The position numbers and the translations under genes are program-made. DNA of 64,000 nt from assembly GCF_030272615.1 (NCBI RefSeq), contig NC_081415.1, positions 508,805,373 to 508,869,372 of the forward strand, written 5' to 3'. The stretch is from Cryptomeria japonica (Eukaryota > Streptophyta > Pinopsida > Cupressales > Cupressaceae). The notes beneath the pieces are model-generated. The model was not told where the DNA came from, ran no database searches, and saw only the letters and a program-made list of their open reading frames with translations. Positions 1 to 10,872 of this stretch are shown here, piece by piece (position 1 is the stretch's first letter; each line of letters starts with the position of its first letter).

Positions 1-1958
1 TATGAGTGGTGGGGGAGGGATCAACTCCTTGGATTGTTATGGAGTTGACATGGGTATCAACAAGTTCTATGCGGCCAACCAAGGAGTTAAAATCAGATAC
101 ATAATTGGTATAATCACAGTGGACTTCATGAGATGATGAGGCTTTGTCTTTACCATGTTTGGGGAATGGATCCTAGTACATCTTGAGTTTGTCATTAAAA
201 TTACCAAGATTAGCAGTTGCAACCTCAATATAACCCTTGTCAATTAGGTCTTGAATATAGTTTTTCAATTTCATGCACTTACATATATCATGACCATTGA
301 CACGATGGTAGTCACAATATTCATTTTCATTATACCATCAAGGTTTAGGTTTATTGGGATTGAAAGGGCTTGTTATCAGAAAGACAATAGTGCCAGTCTT
401 GACTAGCTTCTGGAAGATCACCTCAATGGGTTCAACAAGGGAAGTGTATTCACGTTGGGGTTGATTATTGGAGTGGGGAGGTCAACCCCAGATGGAGGGA
501 TTGTTGCGGGGTTGCGATTGATTGTAAGAATTGGATTGATTGTGAGGGCTGGATTGATTGTTGAAAAAGTTGTTAGTGGTGGTGGGCTTGGATGGAGTGG
601 AAGTGGTTTGGAGATGCTTGGCGTCAGTGACTCCATCATTGACAATAATTTTTTTCTTAGACTGATACTTTGGCTTGTCATTGTAAAAGGAGGAATTTTT
701 ATTTTATTTTTGGTAATGTTTTAATGTTCCTTCCTGTAAGAGAACACGCTCTAAGGCTAAGCCTTTCTTGGATATTTCATCAAAGGTACTCAAACATTGA
801 CAAGTCAAAGGTTTAGATAAATCAGGTACCACGTTGTGTTGAAATAACTCCACTTGGTGTGGTCTTGGTATGTCCCAAGGGAATTTTTTGATTAGATGTC
901 ACGACCACCTTTGGAAGAAGTTGGAAAAAGTTTCTTCAGGCCTTTGCTTTGTATTGCACAATTCCATCATAGAAGCATCATCCTCAATGTTGTAGGCATA
1001 GTGAGACACAAACTTTTTTGCTAGGTCTGGAAAAGACTTCATGGAGCCGTGGGGTAATGCGGAAAACCAAGTGAGGGAGTCCCTACTAAGACTCTTTGGA
1101 AAAATTATTCTAAGGTAGATGTCACTATAAGAGACCTCTTTGCATAAGATGTAAAATTTACGAACATGGTCTCTAGGATCACCCTTACCTCTAGATTTTT
1201 CAAATTTAGGCATTTTAAAACCAGGTGGGTAGGGTGCAACTAAAATAGAAGGATCATAGGGAAAATGACATATTTCATCAAAAGTGTAAGGTCTCTTATT
1301 TGTCCCATTCTTACCTTTCTTGATGAGGTCCTTCATGTCCTGAATTTATTTCATGAGATCAGGTTGTTGGTTAGGGAAATGACGGACATAATGACCCATG
1401 TTAGACCCAGGGATTTGATTAGATGACAATGTAATAACACCACCACTAATGTATTGATATGAATAAACAAAAGGTTGTGATGTGACTTGAGGACATGACC
1501 TTCGAATAGTGCTAGCAGGAGGCAAACTTGTGCTTATGTAATTGAGGGAATTATGAAGAGGTGTGGTCAACCTAGGAGGTTAAGATATGGTTGGATAGGA
1601 CATGCTTTGAGGTTTTGAAATTGAGGGTAAAGAAGTTGCAAATGTGCATGTCATGAGTTGTGGGTGAAGAAAGGCATCAACAACAGGTTGATCTATGAGG
1701 TCCCCTTCTAGTGGTCTGTCAAAGATAGACCAGTCAAATCCTAGGGGAAAGTGTGCCCCTTGAGTGATAAGATGAGCTATAAGCCCATTACGACTATGTT
1801 TGAAAAATATTTCCATCATGTCTTTGATTGTAAGGATCATCAACAAAATATTGGACACATGGAGAAATCTCAGGTTGATCAACAAGTTTTTCCTCTTGTT
1901 GTGGATCTTGATTGAAGTGGTGACTAGTTTCAGGCATCTCATTGCCTTCAGCGGCCAT
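1..1958 (-). pseudogene. gag: Ty3/gypsy gag fossil (element A)
   Basis: Decayed Gag of a Ty3/gypsy retrotransposon, the capsid protein that packages element RNA. The start chosen is the ATG at 1958 (MAAEGNEMPETSHH), upstream of an acidic N-terminal region. The clearest domain is at 899-1336, matching the retrotransposon Gag pattern: PGFKMPKFEKSRGKGDPRDH, then FPKSLSRDSLTWFSALPHG and FPDLAKKFVSHY. Farther downstream (about 246-332) is a zinc-knuckle-like motif, YCDYHRVNGHDICKC, followed by MKLKNYIQDLI. This order is normal for plant gypsy Gag. Several stops and frame changes break the reading frame between 337 and 899 and between 1346 and 1580. Protease and reverse transcriptase, if present, lie beyond the left edge. 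The family call is firm; the exact lineage is not. Confidence 0.82.
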
Positions 1959-3777
1959 TTTTTACTTCTTTTTAGCGATTCAAGACCATACATGGGTAAC
2001 CTTAAGGAAGGAATTTATAGACGTGGGAAGTGATTTGGAGGAGATGATGGGAGGACTTAGAAAATTTTGATTTGGATAGGATTGGAATGATTTTGGATGG
2101 TCCTTAAATTAGGACAAGATTGATTTGATTAGGATGACACCTTAGTCCTTGGATTAGGATTTAGGTGAGGGATTGACTATATAGACCACAAGTCAGGCGA
2201 CAACTAAGATAGGTACAATTTATACCTTTGGATTAGGATCAATTGATTAGACCTTCTTTTGCGTGGGATAGACTTGTGTTCCCAAGTGAAATTAAGAAAA
2301 AGGATTAGGATCTTGAAAACCCCAAATTACTAGGCATGGGTACTTGGGGTAGATTCTTTCCCAAGAACAAAAGTAAAATGATGATTGATTAAAGATAAAG
2401 GTCTAAATTAAACTTTCACAAAGTGTGAACCTTAGGATGAGGTTGATTAATTGATTAATTGAAAGATTTGGATTAGACTTGATTGGTTGATTAAAGTTGA
2501 TGATTGATTGGTCTTTATTACATTAAGTCCTTAGAAAATATTTGATGATGATTATGGAAGAAAAGGGAGATTGATTGAAGAAAAATAAGTGTGATAAGAA
2601 AAGGTCATCTTAGATGGGTTAATGACTCAATAAGTGATTGGTGGATTAGGCAAATTGGACAAAGGAATATGACCACTCCTATTAATGCCTTGGGATAAAC
2701 CCGACCTTTGATGGAAAGCGTGGATTCTCAATGACTCCTAATGAAACTCATTGCCATAACCATGAACATAATTGTGGAATCGATGCAAAAAGGTTCTATG
2801 TTTTAGCAAGAGTTTTCAGTTGATGTACAAAAAATTTCTATGCTTGAGGAGTTTCTTATAAATGGGCTTTTTCATCTTGACTTGGCAGTATATGGACTTT
2901 TTTGGATGATTAAGGGACTTGAACTTATGATGCATGAATGAAATTGACAGGAAAATTTTAGCAAGGTGGAGACGTCAAAGTAGGGAAAAGACGCTGAAAC
3001 AGTGGAGGTAGAGACATCGAAGCTTAGTTTTTGATAGGCGAAGAAGCCGAAGGATAGAATGACTTGTTTTGAATAAATTTTTTGATGGGATTTGGTCAAA
3101 TTTGGTCAATTTTTGGAAAATTTGTGACCTTTTTCTACTCTTGGCAAGAAAATATCAGACATATTAGACACATTGGACAAGTTTTAATGCTTTATGAAAA
3201 GCGTGAATGTGATTGGGGGCCTAGATTAGCCCAAGATGATAAAAATTAAATGAAGACACACCAAGCATACAACCTAGGCTCAAAAAGGAAACCATTCAGT
3301 GGGCCTCTCGCACAAGTGATACCTCAAACAAGTAGACAGATAGAGATTCTAGTAGCACTGGCTCCCCCTTACAGTGCACTTACTTCTCGAACATACCAGA
3401 TTCTCTTACCCCAAAGATCTGGAGATCATATGAGGGATTCCTATCTCATCTTGAGTGGGTATATATACTTGAGAGGTAACTTTGGGGTACAATCTGCATC
3501 CCCTGCACCATGAATGTAGGATTTTGGTCACATACAACAAGTTTCTTAGTGCGAGACTCTCTTTTGGGAATCCATGTATACTCTCTCTCCCTCGGGAGGC
3601 CTCCTTCCTATAGAACACAGGTACTAGGGAGGTCAGCGTAGGTAGGAAATTAGAACCCGTCATGAGGACTTTCATCTCGCATGTTTTCTATAGCGGCTGC
3701 AAGGTGACTCGGCTAAGAGCCCATTACCACTTGGGTCTTTCTCCCCTCACTTGGCCTTATGGGCTACTAGGGGGGAC
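1959..3777 (-). other. Non-coding leader/LTR-like region beside element A
   Basis: No protein-coding signal. From about 2040 to 2700 the plus strand is dominated by short GATTAGGA and GATTGATT words. On the minus strand a possible LTR head begins near 3260 (TGTGTCTTCATTTAA, then CATCTTGGGCTAATCTAGGC), which would make roughly 2000-3260 the 5' LTR plus leader of element A. I could not find a convincing primer-binding site or TSD, so the boundary is a guess. From 3261 to 3777 the sequence is less AT-rich and continues past the inserted 2.7-kb element at 6525. Confidence 0.35.
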
Positions 3778-3782
3778 ATGCC

Positions 3783-4138
3783 TAAAGGAGTTGAGAAAAT
3801 ACAACACCATAGGAGCCTAAATAATCTCTGCAAGCTGAAAAACCTGTTACAAGGAGAAGCAATGAAGCAAATCACAGAAGGAAAGAATACGTAGGAAAAA
3901 TATTCTCCAAAATGTATTGTCAATAATAATCCTTCTTCATACAATGAAAAGAAAGAACTCAACCTTTAATAGGTCAAGAAACCCTAAAAGGGAAAACCTA
4001 GGTTTGCACATAATAATTAATTAAAATAATTGATTATATGCACCTAAAGTTAGCTTAAGTGTAAAAGAGATAAAGGGAACTTAAATAATTAAACAAATAT
4101 TGTTTAATTAATCAAGTAAATACCCGAATACTCTAACA
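3783..4138 (-). repeat. 3' LTR of the 2.7-kb element
   Basis: Direct-repeat partner of 6164-6519. On the minus strand it starts TGTTAGAGTATTCGGG and ends CAACTCCTTTA. A polypurine tract (minus strand of 4139-4149) precedes it, as expected for a 3' LTR. Confidence 0.9.
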
Positions 4139-5324
4139 CCCCCCCTTAAGCTAGACTTAGGGAGAAGCTAAAACCTAGAACTGCTAATGAAAGCAATAAA
4201 GATGGGTCCTGGCAACAAGGCCTGATTAATGAAATCTCTATGAATTGGAGAAATAGAGAAAACCACGTGGGAACAAAACTCTACTCCAAAAAGAGATGGA
4301 AAAGAATACCACTGAAGCATGAAGAACCTACAAACTCTGTCGCAGAATAACTGCTGATCTGAAGAACCTCCACTGAAATAGAACATGACCAGGTAGAGAA
4401 GACTGTAATCTGCATGAGTGCCCTCAAATGACACTACTCAAATCAGATGGCAAACAAAGGCAAACAACTGAAATCGAAGATACAGATGGCATGAGACACC
4501 AAAGCCTAAAGACCTGATCAATCGAACCAAGGAAGCACTAGAACCAATATGACAAACCTCCCCATAATGCTAACAAGGGAGAGGGACAAAAACACTGAAA
4601 AGAACAGCCAAGAAAAACTGCATGACGAAGAACCAGGAACATCAAAGGTGCGGAGAAAAGTACATGGTGTCGTGGAAGGAACACTCACTTGACACACATC
4701 ATGAGGTGAATGTCATGGAAGAAACACTCATTGGACAAAGGAAAATGGCAAACAACAGGCAAACACCAACCCCCTCATGGCACTTGATCAATAGTGCATG
4801 TACAACAAGACACAAGATATGGAAGATTCCAAGTAAACAATGCATGATGGCACTTTATCTCAGTGCATTTGCATAAATACAAGCTACAATGATAAGAATA
4901 CTGGAAATAGAAATGTGAACCAAAATAGAGACATCCTACTTAGAGAAGAGATCCCAGGACCTGAAACAACCACGATATCCACCAGAGTGCTGAAAAGAAA
5001 AAAACTAAATAAAATATGCATGGAGTAGAATCTGGAAATAAAACTTAGATGGCTAGAAAGTACACAACACACGCTTTCCAAAAATATAATTTTTTTGAAA
5101 AACAGAGTTCGGATGCTTATTCTATGGCTCCCGGAGTGCAAAAACTAGACCTCACTTTGACTGAAAAAAAACGTAGTCAAATAGAAAAATTGAAAAAAAT
5201 TACCAACACCATGAGGTCGGGCTCAGATCCAGCTTTTCGACGCTTATTCGTTTTTGAAAAAACAACTCCGTATGCCCAAGATAGAACCATAAAACCAAAC
5301 CCCCCCTGAAAAAGGCCAAAAAAG

Positions 5325-5765
5325 GAGGTTTGGTGGCTCTGTGGTGGTCTGGTGGCCAGTGGGTGGCAGCTTGGTGGTTGGGTGGAGCGGGCCGACAGTC
5401 GGGTGGCAGAGCCAGGTGGCTGGGTGGTGAAGTGGGCCGGGCGGTGGAGGAGGTCAGGCTGGGAGCTGCAAGTGGCGACCGGGGAGAGGAGCAGTGGCCA
5501 GGAGTGGAGCTGTGGCGAGCAGGGTGGCGTGGGCTACAGGCGAGCAGGGGGCCAGGGCTACAGGCGGTGGTGGCAGGTGGAGCAAGGCCACCAGAGGGGC
5601 TGCGGGTGGCCGTCGGGGAACGCAAGGAGGCCAGCAGGGGGCCGGGAGTCGACAGCGACCAACGGAGGGACCAGAGGGCCGGCGGGGGCCAGCGGCACTA
5701 TACGGGCCTGCAGGACCTGCAACTTGGCAGGGGCCCCATGGTACCCTGCATACCGTGGGGGCCCC
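5325..5765. other. GC-rich degenerate GGTGGC block
   Basis: A sharply bounded stretch, G-rich on the plus strand, built from imperfect GGTGGC, GGCCAG and GCAGGGGG words inside otherwise AT-rich element DNA. Runs of A/T (5780-5890) follow at once. Several overlapping frames stay open here on both strands, but they encode only low-complexity Gly/Ala/Arg or Pro/Ala/Ser text. This is what high GC content alone would give, so I do not call a gene. It could be a captured host fragment or a decayed minisatellite. Confidence 0.6.
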
Positions 5766-6150
5766 AACAAACTTTTCCAAAAAACAAAAAAAATTTCCAA
5801 ACCCTTTTTTTTTTTCGCCTTGATTTTTTTGCAAAAATCAAAATTCAGCCTATATGTTGTAAAAAGACAATTTTTTTTATTTTTTTATTTTTTCTCGAAC
5901 TGCGTGCTAGGGCCGTACGACCTGAATCTAGAGAAAAAAAATACTCCCAGAGGCTTAGGAACCAAAATAAGTCAAATTTTATATGACCATAAGGGTTTTC
6001 GGGCCTTCTGAGCACGATGGTGAGGTCTGTTTAGGCCCAAAGTGCTCAGAAAAAGGTCAAACCCTAGGTGCATTAAAAAAATTCTGAAACCCCAGATCTG
6101 CTTCCAAAGCCAAAAATTCTCAAAACAAGAACAGGTAGCTACAGATCTGA

Positions 6151-6163
6151 AGCTCTAATATCA
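6151..6163 (-). other. Primer-binding site (tRNA-Met type)
   Basis: On the minus strand the LTR is followed directly by TGATATTAGAGCT. This is the plant initiator-tRNA-Met primer site TGGTATCAGAGC with two transitions. It fixes the orientation and suggests reverse transcription by copia-type machinery. Confidence 0.8.
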
Positions 6164-6519
6164 TAAAGGAGTTGAGAAAATACAACACCACAGGAGCCCA
6201 AAAAATTTCTGCAAGCTGAAAAACCTGTTACAAGGAGAAGCAATGAAGCAAATCACAGAAGGAAAGAATACACAGGAAAAATATGCTCCAAAATGTATTG
6301 TCAATAATAATCCTTCTTCATACAATGAAAAGAAAGAACTCAACCTTTAATAGGTCAAGAAACCCTAAAAGGGAAAACCTAGGTTTGCACATAATAATTA
6401 ATTAAAATAATTAATTATATGCACCTAAAGTTAGCTTAAGTGTAAAAGAGATAAAAGGAACTTAAATAATTAAACAAATATTGTTTAATTAATCAAGTAA
6501 ATACCCGAATACTCTAACA
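6164..6519 (-). repeat. 5' LTR of the 2.7-kb element
   Basis: Direct-repeat partner of 3783-4138, immediately followed on the minus strand by the primer-binding site. Its outer edge meets the TSD copy ATGCC at 6520-6524. Confidence 0.9.
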
Positions 6520-6524
6520 ATGCC

Positions 6525-7471
6525 CTCTACCTATGAAAAATTAAAATAGAGCATTGCTAACACTTTTCTCATGTACCCAAGATAACAAAAATTAGGGGGA
6601 GAGGATAACGTGTGTTAGCGATTCGGGTCCGCTCTACACAGGTGCAAGTGCACCAAAACATAGAAAAAACACATTCTTTTTAGTGCCACATGAAAATGTT
6701 ATTTAATTTAGAAATGCAACAAAAGATAAACTAATACTAGTGAGAAAATAATGTCTTTGACAGGCAAGTTGCAAAAAACAAGTTAGTAGTTTGAAGATTT
6801 TGTCTTGGACATATGATTAGAACCTATTGTGATGTCAGAAAAGGGGATTGGGTAGTTTAGGACCTTTCCTCCACACATTGGAATACGAAAGTACCTAAGA
6901 GATAATTTACTTTGACCACTTCTTGTAAGAGAGAGAGAGAGGGTCAAGGAATGTCTTTAGGGTCTCTATTCTTTTGCTGCAATGATAGGAATTATTCAAA
7001 ATATGATAGTGTGATCAACTAGGCTAAGGAGATAACTAGAGATTCTAACATGAACTGAAAATACAAAAAATTACAAATTTGAAACTGAGAGACTAAATAT
7101 AGAGAAAGGAGGGAAATTTAGATGTGCACCTATTGCTGAAATTAGGGGCTAACTGAGCAGGACCAGGGCACCATCCCCTAGTCCTTGATACTGAACTAGG
7201 TTGTAAGTCTGAAAAAATGTAAATTCGAGATCCCACACTACTGAACTACCACAAGAAGTAAAAAACCCTAGAGGACCAGGGTGCTAGGCCTTGGTCCTAG
7301 ACCAGGGCGCTACGCCATGGTCCTCAGGCTCTACACCTTGGTCCTAGAAAACTGGGATCTAGCTCTGAGACTAAGTCTGCACATGTGTGTTCAGTCGGTG
7401 CCGACATTTATGCGTTCGTTGGATTCCTGTACCTACACCCACAACTTGAAAAATGGTGTCTAGGTGGCTAT
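6525..7471. other. Non-coding DNA with an ACCAGGGCGCTA-type repeat
   Basis: No gene. It holds a GAGA microsatellite (about 6930-6945) and, at 7150-7350, several imperfect copies of a word like CCTTGGTCCTAGACCAGGG. Similar GGACCAAGG...AGGGCAC words occur in the LTRs of gypsy element E, and the sequence resumes at 30755 beyond element B. I therefore read it as part of an older minus-strand gypsy LTR; its outer end is not visible. Confidence 0.4.
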
Positions 7472-8095
7472 TGTTATTGAGAGGATATAGTTATTACTGA
7501 GAGGGGGGGGGTGAATTAGTAATATCAATAAACTACAATCTTTCACCAATCTGAAATACACTTCTCAAAAATAGTTCATAACCAGTACCGGTAACTACTC
7601 AATCAAACACTTAAAGCAAATTTACCAAACTACTCATTCATGTGTTCATCAATATGTAAGGAATGTAATGATATCAAATCCACACATAAACAAATCAACC
7701 ACCATATGAACACATATATTTTTCATGAGGAAACCCAAATGAGAAAAACCATGGTGGGAATTGGTACGCACAAAATTTGCACTCTTTCGAAATGCACCTT
7801 GTTAAAGGCCTAGCCCAGTTAGGAGCTTTACAATAATGCCTGGTTAAGAGAAGACCCTGTTACGAGTCACCTGGTGAAGGGATTTTAACCTCAGCTTTGT
7901 TAGGAGCTCTACCTTGTTAGGAGTAACCTTGCTAAAGGATTCAAACTCAAGTTGATGAGCCACCTAGTGAAGGGATTTACAACATTAGGCCTGTTAGGAC
8001 CTACCCGATTAAGGGATTTAAATACTGCTACAACTGTTAGGAAACAATAGGTAAATGATCTGATCAATGCATTCTTTGCTTGCTAGTATAGATCC
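7472..8095 (-). repeat. Element B 3' LTR, first part
   Basis: Matches 16605-17215 of the other LTR. It carries the LTR-end C-tract (minus-strand TTCACCCCCCCCCTCTCAGT, near 7500-7515). The LTR is cut at GATCC (8091-8095) by a solo LTR and resumes at 9574. Confidence 0.88.
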
Positions 8096-9573
8096 TGTAG
8101 ACGTATAAAAATGACCATATTCCTAAATGAATATTTTATGTTCATTTTCCTATTTGATTAAATCCAATTTAATTAAATTATCCACATTCTTCTATTTTAT
8201 TAAATAAATTGCTCGATTTATTTAAATAAAATTCACTATACCATTTAATGAATAAATCATTTTATTCAATTAAATCCCCCTAGCCACTTTTAATTAAATT
8301 CAAATTTAATTAAATAGTTATCCTAAATTGAATAATCATATTTATTTAATTTCTCCAAATTGCAACTAAATTGAATGAAAATCAAATAAATCAATTAAAT
8401 CCTATTATCCCCTCATCCACTTGCAAAATCCCAAACCCCTTCCTAACCCCTTCTAGAATCTTCTAATCGATTCTAATTAACCTAACCCTCCTCTAAACTT
8501 TGTCACATCCCTAAGCAAAGGGAGGTCACTTCTCAAATGGCCCAAAGTCTTGGATAACCATTGAAGGTTTTCAACCTTCAACCACCAAAAACCCTAAAGT
8601 CTTTGAAAACCATTGAAGGCTTCCAACTTTCAACCACTTAATCCCCAAAGTCTCCAATAACCATTAATGGTTATTTCAAACCCTCCCACATGGTTAAAAG
8701 ATTTGTTTTGACTCAACCTCTATCCAACTCAAGGGTCTCATCAGGTTATTAATGCTTTGACCATGATTATCTCTTAATCATTTGCACAAAGGTTTATCCC
8801 TGGATTAGATCCTAATTCAGTGGGTAAACCTAATTTAGACTTGACCCTTAGCCTTTAGATAACCATGAGGTCTTCTCAGGCCTTTAATGCCTCCAACCTC
8901 TTCTTTCAACCCAATCTGGTGTGGACACTTGTCACCATTTCATTGGTGCAAATTGTGCACATGGATCCCCAACTTTCAAACCTGGCCCTTGATTAAACCT
9001 TTCAATCCTGACCATCCATTGCCCTGTTTGTGCTATAAATAGAGCTCTCATTCCTCCATTCTTATCAATCATCTTTCAAATTTGAAGCATCACACTTATG
9101 CTCAAATTCTTCCAAGCTTTCTCATTTTATATATGCTCCTCATTTAGCCTCTTTTTAGATCATAAATTAGACTAATATGCATGCTTAGATTACTTTATTT
9201 ACCATTTTAGCTCAATCATAGACTAAATATAGTATGCTAGGATAGTATTCATACTAACCCCGTCATCTTATCATTTAGTTTATTGCATTTTAGTATCACA
9301 CATAGCTTAACATACATCTCATATTAAAAACAGTTAAAATCTCTCTCGTTCTCATATTTGCCATCCCTAAGCCATTTTGCTCAGTAATCTGAGAGCAAAA
9401 CATTGGTTTGAGGGACATTGTGAGATAGAGAACCATGGGACCCTCCTTGGGAAGCTGAGTAACACATCATTACTCCATAGCTTGCATCAAGAAGTCCTGT
9501 GTGTGTGTGTGGATTGATATTTATCGTAATTTTTCACATATTTAGTTTTATTAATCCATTTTTCCCACATACA
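8096..9573 (+). mobile_element. Solo LTR inside element B's LTR
   Basis: A 1,478-bp insertion with TG...CA ends (TGTAGACGTATAAAAATG...CCCACATACA) and a perfect 5-bp TSD, GATCC, at 8091-8095 and 9574-9578. The other LTR of B has the uninterrupted sequence with one GATCC, which proves the insertion. It has no internal domain, so it is a solo LTR left by LTR-LTR recombination. A TATA box, TATAAATAGAG, at 9034-9044 and a downstream GT repeat near 9498 support plus-strand orientation. A related LTR head appears at 63535. Confidence 0.88.
9034..9044 (+). promoter_or_regulatory. TATA box of the solo LTR
   Basis: TATAAATAGAG is a good plant TATA match. It is about 940 bp into a 1,478-bp LTR, the usual U3/R position. 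Whether it is still used is unknown. Confidence 0.5.
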
Positions 9574-10457
9574 GATCCATTTCAACTCCCATCTGCTTCA
9601 CACATGCAGACATCTCAATCTGGTTTGACACACTCTCCTTCTCTAATCACCGACACAAAATCTCTTCTCAAACTCAACCTAAATACACTTTACAACTAGG
9701 TTGGTTACATAACCCTAACCAAATTCAAAATACATTGAATTTATGTTGTAGATCATATCAAATCATTACAAATCATTTACAGATCATTACAACAAATTTT
9801 AAGACAATTATAGTCGTTGAATGATCATAACACATCACCGCACATCGATCTAATAAGTTGTCAAATTCTTAATACATTTTGCTAAGAACCTCGTTATTTC
9901 CCAAGAAATTTGCTCCTTGATCATGGTCAAACATCATCTTATCACTTCACATGGATTCTGACATGTCACCACTAAGATAAGATCATGAAAAGATCCTCCG
10001 CCAGACCATAAAACATCACCAATTAAAGATCTTGTTACCGATTCTCAAATCCTACACTGAATAAACAACTGTCAATTACAAACATGACTTCCAGTTCTCC
10101 AAACATGATGTAGTTCTATTCATAGACTCATTATATTGTTATAAGATTAAATTCCAAACCACAACACCTAACTCAACACGAATCTCTACCCCAACCATCT
10201 CCTTCACTATTCCTGCTTACCGGTTCATTGTCAACTTAGCAGTTTTGTTGTCCAACTCAATTCATTATCGGTTAGGCTTAGATAACTTAGATGATATACC
10301 AAACATAAACAAAAATGGTTGCCATCAATGACAACACAAATAACTGATCATAAAGCATCATATCTTAATTATATAATCACCAATAATCCTTCAATATATT
10401 ATCAACATCCTTTACCGGTACATCATCATCTCCATCAGTTATGCCAACATGCCAACA
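9574..10457 (-). repeat. Element B 3' LTR, second part
   Basis: Continues the LTR after the solo-LTR insertion and aligns with 17216-17261 followed by 29920-30748. It ends ATGCCAACA on the plus strand, so the minus-strand LTR starts TGTTGGCAT. This start is shared with element C. Confidence 0.88.
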
Positions 10458-10700
10458 TTCTCCCCCTTTGGCATTGATGGCAACACTAAAAGAATGCAAC
10501 ACCAAAACAATCAATTGATGAAAAATACCAAGAACTCATCATGCCATGTCGTATTGATATGTGCTTCACTTGATCTTCTCCTCCTTTGAATTACTTCTCT
10601 CTATCATTATTCTTCTCCCCCTTTGACAACAATACCAAAGGTGCAAATACATATTCTATTTTCATTTATGTTGCTTCATCTTTGTTGCTCCCCCTAAAGA
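10458..10700 (-). other. Polypurine tract and extra tracts of element B
   Basis: On the minus strand CCAAAGGGGGAGAA abuts the 3' LTR and is the plus-strand primer. Two further AGGGGGAG tracts lie near 10614 and 10688. Repeated polypurine tracts upstream of the 3' LTR are a described trait of Sireviruses. Confidence 0.65.
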
Positions 10701-10872
10701 GTAGCTCTCTTCTCATCAATCCACAGTGAAAGATATTCAATAAATCCACTGGATTCATGCATCACTAGGATCCTAGTTGATCTTGTGTAGGGGTATAACC
10801 CCTAGCTTGCCTTTGAGATATTTAAACGTAGCCTTAGAAAATGGCTTAGTAAATATATCTACCAACTACTCC

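Larger units (their letters stand above)
3783..6519 (-). mobile_element. Short pol-less LTR retrotransposon
   Basis: A complete, non-autonomous LTR retrotransposon of 2,737 bp on the minus strand. The two LTRs (356 bp) are direct repeats with about a dozen differences by eye. The flanks carry a perfect 5-bp TSD, ATGCC, at 3778-3782 and 6520-6524. The primer-binding site follows the right LTR and a polypurine tract (AAGGGGGGG on the minus strand) abuts the left LTR. The interior (4139-6150) has no gag, protease, RT or integrase. Several short frames exist but none resembles an element protein. It must be moved in trans. Its size is between TRIM and LARD classes. LTR termini are TGTTAGAG...TCCTTTA, so the usual terminal CA has decayed. 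Confidence 0.9.

Noticed and set aside
455-724. Gly/Ile-rich plus-strand frame
   Set aside because: Antisense of the Pro/Ser/Thr-rich spacer between the Gag domain and the knuckle of element A.
5330-6011. Overlapping frames of 218 and 219 codons, and antisense frames, in the GC-rich block
   Set aside because: High GC lowers stop frequency in all frames at once. The proteins are low complexity and run into poly-A/T text (KNKKNF, FFFF).
9498-9512. GT microsatellite as a regulatory element
   Set aside because: Only about seven dinucleotides, within a solo LTR; nothing ties it to regulation.
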